From Nocardia caishijiensis NBRC 108228 (GTDB lineage: Bacteria > Actinomycetota > Actinomycetes > Mycobacteriales > Mycobacteriaceae), in the NCBI RefSeq assembly GCF_001612825.1, contig NZ_BDBE01000025.1, positions 248,001-312,000 of the forward strand: a stretch of 64,000 bases of DNA. The letters are read 5' to 3'. This document shows, piece after piece, positions 34,673 through 42,203 of this stretch (the stretch's first letter is position 1; every line of letters starts with the position of its first letter). The notes under the pieces are model-generated. The model was not told the DNA's origin. It ran no database searches and saw nothing but the letters and a program-made list of their open reading frames with translations. Both the position numbers and the translations under genes were made by a program.

Positions 34673-34999
34673 ATGACGAGTGCCGACGGCGCGGGGGAAC
34701 TGAATGTCGACCCGGGCACGATCAGAACTCACGCCACCAACTTGTCCTCGGCGGGCTCCGGGCTGACCCAAGCGCTGGAAGCGGCGCAGGCGGTATCGGC
34801 ACCGTCGGACGCGTTCGGCCAGCTCTGCGCCTTTCTCGGTCCGCTGTTCGTCGACGCGGTGGAGACCGACGGCATCGAGGCGATCCAGGCCGCGATCACC
34901 GCCTTCGGTGACACGAGCGCCAACCTGACCGCCGTCGCCGACGCGTTCACCACCCGCGACACCACCCATGCCGCGGCGTTGAAGAACCTCGACGTCTGA
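34673..34999 (+). CDS. small WXG100-like (ESX-type) protein
   Basis: A 108-residue helical protein: LNVDPGTIRTHATNLSSAGS, SDAFGQLCAFLGPLFVDAVE, ITAFGDTSANLTAVADAF and THAAALKNL. It resembles short actinobacterial ESX-1 associated proteins (DUF2580/type VII target). It lacks a clear WxG turn but has the same two-helix size. Its stop overlaps the Rhs start (TGATG), so it is most likely the secretion partner of the toxin. A GTG at 34661 is an alternative start. Confidence 0.7.
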   Translation: MTSADGAGELNVDPGTIRTHATNLSSAGSGLTQALEAAQAVSAPSDAFGQLCAFLGPLFVDAVETDGIEAIQAAITAFGDTSANLTAVADAFTTRDTTHAAALKNLDV

Positions 35000-37900
35000 T
35001 GACGAATCCGCTCATCGCGGCCAAGGAGGACACCACCACCTGGTCGTCGGGTATCAGTCTGGTCAGTTCGGTCAACGACTTGTCGGCGGCGATCTCGGGA
35101 GGTTCCTGGATCGAGACCGGACTCGGGGTGGTCGGTCTGGCCGCCGAAGCCGCCGTTCTCGTCGTCGACCCGCTCGGCACGCTCGCCGGGTACGGCGTCG
35201 GCTGGTTGATCGAGCACTGCGAACCGCTCCAGGACGCTCTGGACTGGATCGCCGGTGATCCCGCCCAGATCGAGGCCTACGCCAAGACGTGGGACAACGT
35301 CGCCACGCGCATCAGCGAGGTGGCGACCGCCCAGAGCGCCGCGGTGACCGCCGACCTGGGGGAGTGGACGGGCGCCACCGCCACCGCCTACAGGAGCGCA
35401 GCCACCAACACCACCAACCTGCTCACCGCCGCCAACGGCGCGGCGACCGCCGCGGCGTCGGCGATCCGAATGGCCGGTGGCATCGTGTCGGCGGTTCGTG
35501 AGGTCGTGCGCGATCTGGTCGCCCAGACCGTCGGTCGCCTGGCGGTGTGGGCGGCGGAAGCGGTCTTCACAGCCGGACTGGCCACCCCGCTGGTCGCGGT
35601 CCAGGCCACCGCCTACATCGCCAAGACGGTGGCGATGATCGCGAAGCTGTTCAGCAAACTCGCCAAGACGATGGCGAATCTGAAACCGCTGCTGAAGCAG
35701 TTGAAGTCGGCCTTCGGTGACATCGCGAAGGCTTTCAAGAAGACACCGTCGAAGACCTCGAAGAACGGCGACGACACCCCCGTCACCAGCCCGGCCAACA
35801 CCGCAAAGCCGACCGACCCCGCGACGACGAAATCACCCGACCAACCGACCAATCCGGCGAACTCGCCGGACACCGCCGCGAAGACCCCCGAGAACTCGGC
35901 TACTCCCGACACCACGAAACCCGCCGGTACCCCCACCGACACCAGCAAACTCACCGACCAATCCCCGGCCGGGAAACCGGATCTGAACAAGACCGCCAAA
36001 CAGACCAACGACTGTGGTGACCCGGTCGACGCCGCCACCGGCGAGTTCCTGCTCCCGGAAACAGATGTCGACCTGCCGGGAGTGCTGGCGTTGGTGCTGA
36101 CACGTCGACACCGTTCGTCGTATCGGATGGGTCGCTGGTTCGGCCCGTCCTGGGCGGCGACTCTGGACATGCGGGTGATCGCCGATCAGGTCGGGGTCAG
36201 GTTCATCGGTCCGGACGGTGAGCTGTGGCAATTCCCGCACACCGCGCCCGGCGTTCCGGTTCGCCCGGTACACAGCGGTATTCGCGCGACGATGACGCGC
36301 ACCGACACCGGCGGCTATTCGGTCCACGACCCGGAGCGCGAACTCACCTGGAATTTCCGGCCGAACCCGGTCCTCGGCGGGTGGGACACCCAGCATGGCG
36401 AGTACGCGATCACCGAGGTCGTCGACCACCACGACAATCGGATCACCTTCCACTACAACGCCGTCGGCCAACCTGTCGAGGTGACGCACTCCGGGGGATA
36501 CCGGGTGCGTGTCGACACCACCGGCGACCGGGTGACCGGTCTGACCGTGCTCGGCGACACCGAGACGGTTGTTCGCGAATTCGGCTACACCGCAGGCGAT
36601 CTGACCACCGTCACCAACGGTGTCGCAGCGAGCACGACCTACCGCTACGACGACCATCGCATGGTGTCGTGGCGTGACTCGCGCGGCACCGAGTTGCACA
36701 ACACCTACGACCGTTCCGGTCGGGTGGTGAAACAGGTAGGCACCGACGGCATCATGTCCGCCACCTTCGCCTACGAAGAGCTCCCCGAGTTCCGTCGCAC
36801 CCGAACCCTGCACACGAACTCCCTCGGCCACACCACCGTCTACGAGTTCGACGAAGACCTCTGCCTGCGCACGACGATCGACCCGCGCGGCGCGACCTCG
36901 ATCACCGACTTCAACGAATTCCGTCAACCGGTCCGTCACGTCGACCCGTACGCCAACATCACCACCTACCTCTACAACGCCGACGGCGACCTGATCCTGC
37001 TGCGGCGCCCCGACCAGCGAGCCATCACCATCGACTACGCGGCCCCGCGCCGCCCCGCCACGATCACCGACGTCGACGGCACCGCTCTCACCCGCACCTA
37101 CGACACCGACGGCAATCCGGCGACCGTCACCGACGCCGACGGCATCACCACCTCCTACACCCACCATCCGTGCGGCGCACCGGCTTCGATCACCCTCTCG
37201 ACCGGCGCCATCACCCGCATCGACGTGGATGCCGCCGGTCTTCCGATCCGCGTCACCGAACCCGGCAACGTGGTCACCACCGTCGAGCGCGACGCCTTCG
37301 GTCGCCCCGTGGTGGTCACCGACCCGCTCGGCAACAGCAGCACCTACACGTATTCGGCCGAGGGCAAGACGCTGTCCCACACCGACCCCGACGGCGCCAC
37401 CCAGTCCTGGACTTACGACGGTGAAGGCAACCTCCTCACCCACACCAACGAGATCGGTGCCGTCACCCGCTACACCTACGGCACCTTCGACGTGGTCCGC
37501 ACGCGCGAATCCCCGGACGGCGGCGTCACCTCCTACACCCACGACACCGAACGTCGCCTCACTTCGGTCACCAATCCCCTGGGCGACACCTGGACCTACG
37601 AATACGACCCGTCCGGGAACGTCCGCACCGAAACCGACTACAACGGCTCGGTCACCACCACCGAATACGACCTGCTCCACCGCGCGTCCATCGTCACGAC
37701 GCCGACCGGTGTCCAGCACCGGCACAGTTACGACGTCCTCGGCCGGTTCACCGGCGTCAGCACCGATACCGGCGAATGGATCAGCCGCACCTACACGCCC
37801 ACCGGCCAGCTCGCCGCCACCCGAAACGGTCTGAACGACAAGACGATCCATTCGCTCACCTTCGACCACACGCCCGCCGGACGACTGCTGGCCCAACACG

Positions 37901-39504
37901 TCGACGGACGCACCAGCACCTACACCCACGACACTCACGGCCTCCGAATCGGCTACCGCACGCCGAGCGGCGCCGCCGTGGCCTACGAGCGCACCCCCAC
38001 CGGGCAGGTCACCGCCCTCACCACCCAGGGCCACCGATTCGCCTTCACCCACGACGCCCTCGGCCGCCAGAACAGCTGGCACAGCGCGGGAATCGGCCAA
38101 CACAACACCTACAGCCCCAACGGCTACACCCTCAGCCGCGAACTCGTGCAGCTGAACCCCCGCACCAGCACCCCCACACAACTGCTCGAACGCGACGAAT
38201 ATGCCTGGCGGGCCGACGGTTACATCACCAACCACACCACCAGAACCGCCACCGGCCACTACCGCCGCGACTACACCCTCGACGTCCTCGGCCGTATCAC
38301 CCACATCACCACCCCCACCGGTGTCACCGAGCAGTACGGCTACGACGCCCTCTCGAACCTGACCACCGTCGACCTACCCTCTGCCCCCGAACTCGGTCCC
38401 GCAGCCGAACCCACCCCTGGTCCCGAATCTCACGAGTCCGCACCCGACTCACGCTTCGAATACCGCAACAACCTGCTGATCCGCGCCGGCCGAACCCGCT
38501 ACCACTACGACGCCGCAGGCCGCCTGATCCGCAAGGAGAAAACCCGCCTCTCCCGCAAACCAGCCATCTGGCACTACCGCTACAACGCCTTCGACCAACT
38601 CATCGAAGTAACCACCCCCGACACCACAACCTGGACCTACACCTACGACCCCTTCGGCCGCCGCACCACCAAACACCACCAACCCACCCAAACCCACACA
38701 ACCTTCACCTGGGACGGCCCCCACCTCACAGAACAAACAACCACCACCCCCACCACCACCCGAACCCACACCTGGACCAACCACCCCACCACCCACGTCC
38801 CCCTCACCCAGTCGGTCGACGACCAATTCTGGGCAATAGTCACCAACCTCCAAGGCCAACCCACCCACCTAGCCGACCCCACCACCGGCACGCTCACCTC
38901 AACAGCGACCACCACCCTCTGGGGCCAAACCATCTGGACCGGCCCCGAAACCCCCCACCGCTTCCAAGGCCAACAACACGACCCCGAAACCGGCCTGAAT
39001 TACAACTTTCATCGCTATTACGATCCCGAAACCGGCAGGTATCTTACCCAAGACCCGCTGGGGTTGCGACCGGCGCCTAATCCCAACTCTTACCCGCGTA
39101 ACCCAATATCATGGGTCGATCCGTTAGGGTTGGCATGTAGGGAGTACATCAACACATATAATGGCGATGGTGGTATTATCGCAAAATTGACGGAGGATGG
39201 GATCCTGTCCCTGGTTATAGAGCGGGGGGCTGGAACGCCTAGCGGGCGCGACATGTTTTCTGAAATGGTGGAGCATTTCGGAAGGGAAAACATTACCGGC
39301 ATCGATGCGAAGTGGGTTACCTCCATGCCGACAAATCTTGAGCATTTCAATAGATCTATTCGTGAGGGATTGAGTATCGAGGAAGCGGCTCTGGGCTCCT
39401 TTACCGGAAAGCGGGCGACGGAGCTTGGCTTCACTAACGTAGAGGTCACGAAGCGGGTAGGGGAGCCGGGTGCATACACTGACGTGGAGGTCTCGTTCAG
39501 GTGA
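34999..39504 (+). CDS. WXG-Rhs polymorphic toxin, putative type VII effector
   Basis: 1501 residues. Residues about 1-230: ESX-type helical domain with hydrophobic stretches and the WxG turn DLGEWTGATATAYR near 120. About 250-335: Thr/Pro/Lys-rich linker. About 337-410: DUF6531 (DPVDAATGEFLLPETDVDLP) start of the Rhs shell. About 430-1370: dense YD repeats (e.g. RYDDHRMVSWRDSRGTELHN, TYTYDPFGRRT), forming the cage. It closes with RYYDPETGRYLTQDPLGL and a second DPLGL (about 1373), the usual self-cleavage and junction site. The last ~126 residues are the variable toxin tip, with no known catalytic motif I can identify. Coupled to the helical protein before it and overlaps the immunity candidate by 4 bases. 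Confidence 0.9.
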   Translation: MTNPLIAAKEDTTTWSSGISLVSSVNDLSAAISGGSWIETGLGVVGLAAEAAVLVVDPLGTLAGYGVGWLIEHCEPLQDALDWIAGDPAQIEAYAKTWDNVATRISEVATAQSAAVTADLGEWTGATATAYRSAATNTTNLLTAANGAATAAASAIRMAGGIVSAVREVVRDLVAQTVGRLAVWAAEAVFTAGLATPLVAVQATAYIAKTVAMIAKLFSKLAKTMANLKPLLKQLKSAFGDIAKAFKKTPSKTSKNGDDTPVTSPANTAKPTDPATTKSPDQPTNPANSPDTAAKTPENSATPDTTKPAGTPTDTSKLTDQSPAGKPDLNKTAKQTNDCGDPVDAATGEFLLPETDVDLPGVLALVLTRRHRSSYRMGRWFGPSWAATLDMRVIADQVGVRFIGPDGELWQFPHTAPGVPVRPVHSGIRATMTRTDTGGYSVHDPERELTWNFRPNPVLGGWDTQHGEYAITEVVDHHDNRITFHYNAVGQPVEVTHSGGYRVRVDTTGDRVTGLTVLGDTETVVREFGYTAGDLTTVTNGVAASTTYRYDDHRMVSWRDSRGTELHNTYDRSGRVVKQVGTDGIMSATFAYEELPEFRRTRTLHTNSLGHTTVYEFDEDLCLRTTIDPRGATSITDFNEFRQPVRHVDPYANITTYLYNADGDLILLRRPDQRAITIDYAAPRRPATITDVDGTALTRTYDTDGNPATVTDADGITTSYTHHPCGAPASITLSTGAITRIDVDAAGLPIRVTEPGNVVTTVERDAFGRPVVVTDPLGNSSTYTYSAEGKTLSHTDPDGATQSWTYDGEGNLLTHTNEIGAVTRYTYGTFDVVRTRESPDGGVTSYTHDTERRLTSVTNPLGDTWTYEYDPSGNVRTETDYNGSVTTTEYDLLHRASIVTTPTGVQHRHSYDVLGRFTGVSTDTGEWISRTYTPTGQLAATRNGLNDKTIHSLTFDHTPAGRLLAQHVDGRTSTYTHDTHGLRIGYRTPSGAAVAYERTPTGQVTALTTQGHRFAFTHDALGRQNSWHSAGIGQHNTYSPNGYTLSRELVQLNPRTSTPTQLLERDEYAWRADGYITNHTTRTATGHYRRDYTLDVLGRITHITTPTGVTEQYGYDALSNLTTVDLPSAPELGPAAEPTPGPESHESAPDSRFEYRNNLLIRAGRTRYHYDAAGRLIRKEKTRLSRKPAIWHYRYNAFDQLIEVTTPDTTTWTYTYDPFGRRTTKHHQPTQTHTTFTWDGPHLTEQTTTTPTTTRTHTWTNHPTTHVPLTQSVDDQFWAIVTNLQGQPTHLADPTTGTLTSTATTTLWGQTIWTGPETPHRFQGQQHDPETGLNYNFHRYYDPETGRYLTQDPLGLRPAPNPNSYPRNPISWVDPLGLACREYINTYNGDGGIIAKLTEDGILSLVIERGAGTPSGRDMFSEMVEHFGRENITGIDAKWVTSMPTNLEHFNRSIREGLSIEEAALGSFTGKRATELGFTNVEVTKRVGEPGAYTDVEVSFR

Positions 39505-39785
39505 GCGTGAATAAGATTGACGAGAAATCTATCGCCGTGCGTCGGATGATTGATTCGGAATGTAGCTTTGAGGAGATTTTAGGATATTTGAATTCGGATG
39601 ATTCATTTGAACTGTCCGGCTTCCGGTTGATTGCTGTGCTGTCTACTGCGTGTGGGGTCTCATTCACGATCATCCGTGACCGGATTCTGCCCTTCTTCTC
39701 CGCCGAGATGAACGTCGATGGGGAAATGGAGGAGATTGAAAGTGAATGGCAACATATCTGCCATCTCGGGCGTAATCAGTATTAG
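39501..39785 (+). CDS. immunity protein candidate for the Rhs tip
   Basis: A 94-residue mostly helical, acidic protein (KIDEKSIAVRRMIDSECSFE, FRLIAVLSTACGVSFTII). Its GTG overlaps the Rhs stop (GTGA, 39501-39504), the typical arrangement of a cognate immunity gene. Base composition is much less GC-rich than the chromosome, like the tip. No family recognised; the assignment rests on position, size and composition. Confidence 0.65.
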   Translation: MSVNKIDEKSIAVRRMIDSECSFEEILGYLNSDDSFELSGFRLIAVLSTACGVSFTIIRDRILPFFSAEMNVDGEMEEIESEWQHICHLGRNQY

Positions 39786-39851
39786 GCATTCCATTTGTCT
39801 GGACTTATTTCGCGCGGTTGTCCGCTTTGGGAGAGTCGGATATTGTCAGTC

Positions 39852-40211
39852 GTGGAATTCCATAAGTTTCTAGCGGAGGTAGCGGGTAGCGGCTCGCTAC
39901 TTGGCCTCAAACGGGGGGGGTACCCGTGGGGGATGTAGACCGCGTCATGCGTAACGCTCGCTATTATGAGGAAGTTCATCGAAGAGATGCCTGGATGCGC
40001 CGAACATCTGATGTTCGAGTTGGACTGGCGGGCGACATTGATCTCCAGCATTTCCCGAAGGGACTCATTTGTGGTCCTACTGGACGGCGTTGTATGTCAA
40101 GGAGTCTTAGAACGGGGTATCGCGTACGATTCGGGAAGAATTATTGACCTGTGTCACGGCAGATATCCGAGTGCTCTCGATTGGGAATTAAATCGGCAAA
40201 ATTGTCACTGA
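39852..40211 (+). pseudogene. frameshifted immunity-like gene remnant
   Basis: From GTG 39852 the frame reads VEFHKFLAEVAGSGSLLGLK, then meets a run of eight G (39913-39920) and soon a stop at 39933. One extra G would join it to a second frame reading VGDVDRVMRNARYYEEVHRR and AWMRR (to about 40007). The original frame then resumes with EHLMFELDWRATLISSIS and runs to a stop near 40211. The pieces make one plausible ~115-residue immunity-type protein broken by two frameshifts. A sequencing error at the G-run could explain the first but not the second. Confidence 0.5.
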
Positions 40212-40473
40212 AGGCCGTGCCTGGCCGGTGCGAAAGACTTGGATGGCATGTAGTAGGTGAATGCGGACCGACCGTGGAGATCTCTGGTCGCTCCGGATCT
40301 AGAGTTCTTCACGCGCCTAGCGGGCTGGGTTACGCAAACTCCAGCACAAAAGTGGGGCACCCGCGCAGTACTTTGTTGCACAGTTCGATAGAACGAAGGG
40401 GGAGCTTGTTACTGCATCTAAGCCTAACTCGGGGCAGCTTGCTGCAATGGCAATTTTGAAAGGGTGGTACTGA
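40212..40473 (+). pseudogene. orphan Rhs toxin-tip remnant, frameshifted
   Basis: One frame reads ECGPTVEISGRSGSRVLHAP and SGLGYANSSTKVGHP up to about 40370. One frame over, the text continues APAQYFVAQFDRTKGELVTA and NSGQLAAMAILKGWY to a TGA at 40471-40473. The pieces look like the end of one domain split by a single-base loss. No start codon or Rhs shell precedes it, which fits an orphan tip displaced from the Rhs gene. Its stop lies 17 bases before the next intact gene, as expected for a tip and its immunity gene. Family unknown. Confidence 0.45.
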
Positions 40474-40490
40474 GGACGGGAGAAGCTTTG

Positions 40491-41243
40491 ATGGCGAGAA
40501 GACATCCGAATGCGCCTTTTGTAACAACAACGATTTATTCGGCCAGCCCCGAAGAGGAGACGTTCCGTCGTGTGACGGAAATTCTCGCCGATCTCGGAAG
40601 TTCGACTGGTTCTGTCAGATATGCGCCGTACGACGTTGGATTTGTAGGAGATTTGCCCACGCCAATGGATGTGAGTGGGAAAATGGAGTCGAACTCCGAC
40701 GGTCCCACAGTTGCGCGTCGACCGATCGAGGAACTATTTCAATTGCCCAAGTTCGGGCCGGCCGTGTGTGAATATACGCGGCGCTGGGGGAGTGTCGACC
40801 GGTTCCCGGTGGCTGTAAATTTCTCGGCCGAAGAACTCGGGATGCCAGTCGATTATCTCGACAAGGGGCAACTATTGCTTGCTGGAAAGCGGCAGAAGTT
40901 TACCAGGCAAGTGCTTCGCCGCATGTCGGACATACCGGGTGGACTTTATGGTTCGGTAGATATTGAGCAGCCGGTGCCGACTCCTCATGCGTTATCGTCG
41001 GTGCCCCTGCCGTTGGAACTGTTTGTCTCCAATAGGTTACTATCAGTTGGTGTCCAGAATAGGTTGGAGGACCTGTATTCGTCTGTCGGCGGAACGCTGA
41101 CACTATGGGATAATGGCTCCTTCTATACACCATTTCCCAATGTGCGGGATCGCAACCTCCGGCGCAGACCTGACTTGCGAGACTTGGCCAAGGCTGTTAC
41201 AGCGGTTGTTGCTGCGGCTATCGAATCGTCCGGTAACCCCTGA
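40491..41243 (+). CDS. putative orphan immunity protein
   Basis: A 250-residue soluble alpha/beta protein with no recognised family. Features: a charged start (MARRHPNAPFVTTTIYSASP), DRFPVAVNFSAEELGMPVDY, VLRRMSDIPGGLYGSVDIEQ and a helical end (RRPDLRDLAKAVTAVVAAAI). ATG 40491 has GGGAGAAG 5 bases upstream; a GTG at 40464 would extend it into the preceding toxin remnant. Lower GC than the chromosome. By position it should be the immunity partner of the decayed tip just upstream. Confidence 0.55.
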   Translation: MARRHPNAPFVTTTIYSASPEEETFRRVTEILADLGSSTGSVRYAPYDVGFVGDLPTPMDVSGKMESNSDGPTVARRPIEELFQLPKFGPAVCEYTRRWGSVDRFPVAVNFSAEELGMPVDYLDKGQLLLAGKRQKFTRQVLRRMSDIPGGLYGSVDIEQPVPTPHALSSVPLPLELFVSNRLLSVGVQNRLEDLYSSVGGTLTLWDNGSFYTPFPNVRDRNLRRRPDLRDLAKAVTAVVAAAIESSGNP

Positions 41244-41380
41244 GTTTGGAATTCGGATAGAGCGCAAATGGGCTGCCTAGGCGTGGCAATGAAGCGGATA
41301 CTTCGCGACTAAAGGGAGGTAACAGTTGACAATCGGGAATCTGTATGGGGCGCGACCTGGTCGGCTCCCGAAGATTCTGA

Positions 41381-41521
41381 TCAGGCTGTCCCGGGCCGAT
41401 TGGTATTCGCCGCTTCAAATGGACCGCGCGACCAGGCGTAGGGCTGCTAGCGATTGAGGAGCACTTCCAGTACGACAGCGAGAGTCTGCGTTGGGGCTGC
41501 AGCCGGGTTGGATGGAGGTAA
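41381..41521 (+). pseudogene. short open C-terminal fragment, probable tip or immunity remnant
   Basis: From just after a stop at 41378-41380, 46 codons are open with protein-like text (IRRFKWTARPGVGLLAIEEH, FQYDSESLRWGCSRVGWR) ending at TAA 41519-41521. It has no start codon or ribosome site of its own and provides the GGAGG of the next gene. It reads as the end of a deleted gene. Rest of 41244-41523: nothing convincing. Confidence 0.35.
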
Positions 41522-41523
41522 AC

Positions 41524-41994
41524 ATGAAATTTGGAGAGGCATTATCTGAAATTGGCGAATCGGAGCTGGAAACTATTCAACGGTGCAATGCGTTATTCGC
41601 ACGCTCGGATGCGGTATCGATCCTGCGTAACGCATTGAAATCAGGAGCTCCAGAAAGGTGGGGCGCTCTCGTTGCACTCAGATATGCACCGCGATCTGTG
41701 CTTATTGAGTTGTTTTCAGACTTATTTCAGATCTCGCTGGAAACAAATGACCAGGTTGGAATGGCGCACGAAATAATGTTTCGACTAGGGCGTGAAACCC
41801 TCGACAAGGAACTGTCGAAACACGTGATGGAACTGATGAATCGGGATCATCTCACGTGGGAAGAGTTTCGTCGGGTGTGCGCGCTACTCGACAAACTCGG
41901 ATATCCGGACTTGATTCGAATTGTGATCGCGAGGGCCTCCGAATCCGAGGATCCTGACATAGCGGAGGTTGTCGAGGACTATGGGAATCTGTGA
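41524..41994 (+). CDS. putative orphan immunity protein, all-helical
   Basis: A 156-residue helical protein with HEAT-like pairs (SGAPERWGALVALRYAPRSV, LIELFSDLFQISLETNDQVG, EEFRRVCALLDKLGYPDLIR), acidic at the end. ATG 41524 follows GGAGGTAA at an ideal distance. GC is well below the surroundings. Not a family I recognise; the setting in the Rhs cassette tail suggests immunity function. The stretch 41995-42203 after it shows no gene. Confidence 0.55.
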   Translation: MKFGEALSEIGESELETIQRCNALFARSDAVSILRNALKSGAPERWGALVALRYAPRSVLIELFSDLFQISLETNDQVGMAHEIMFRLGRETLDKELSKHVMELMNRDHLTWEEFRRVCALLDKLGYPDLIRIVIARASESEDPDIAEVVEDYGNL

Positions 41995-42203
41995 AGATGG
42001 TCGTAATCGCATGGCACGGCGGTCGATGGAGGCTGACGTTCGGGCGATTCTGGCCGATCAGTGGTAAGGCATCGTCGGAACCGTCTCAGTTGGGTAGCCG
42101 CGTTCACGCGCAGATCTCCCTGTTGGGAGGTGCGGACCTGGAGGTTCCCGGCTCGGGAAGAGGCTCCCCGAGGGGCAGACTTCGCGGCTCGCTGAGTCTT
42201 GCT

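Noticed and set aside
35833..38304. A minus-strand open frame of 823 codons opposite the Rhs shell
   Set aside because: Its Val/Gly/Asp repeats mirror the YD repeats of the plus strand; no start signals or known domains.
30413..42203. Insertion sequence or phage origin of the Rhs island
   Set aside because: No transposase, integrase, terminal inverted repeats or direct repeats were found at its borders. Homologous recombination is more likely.
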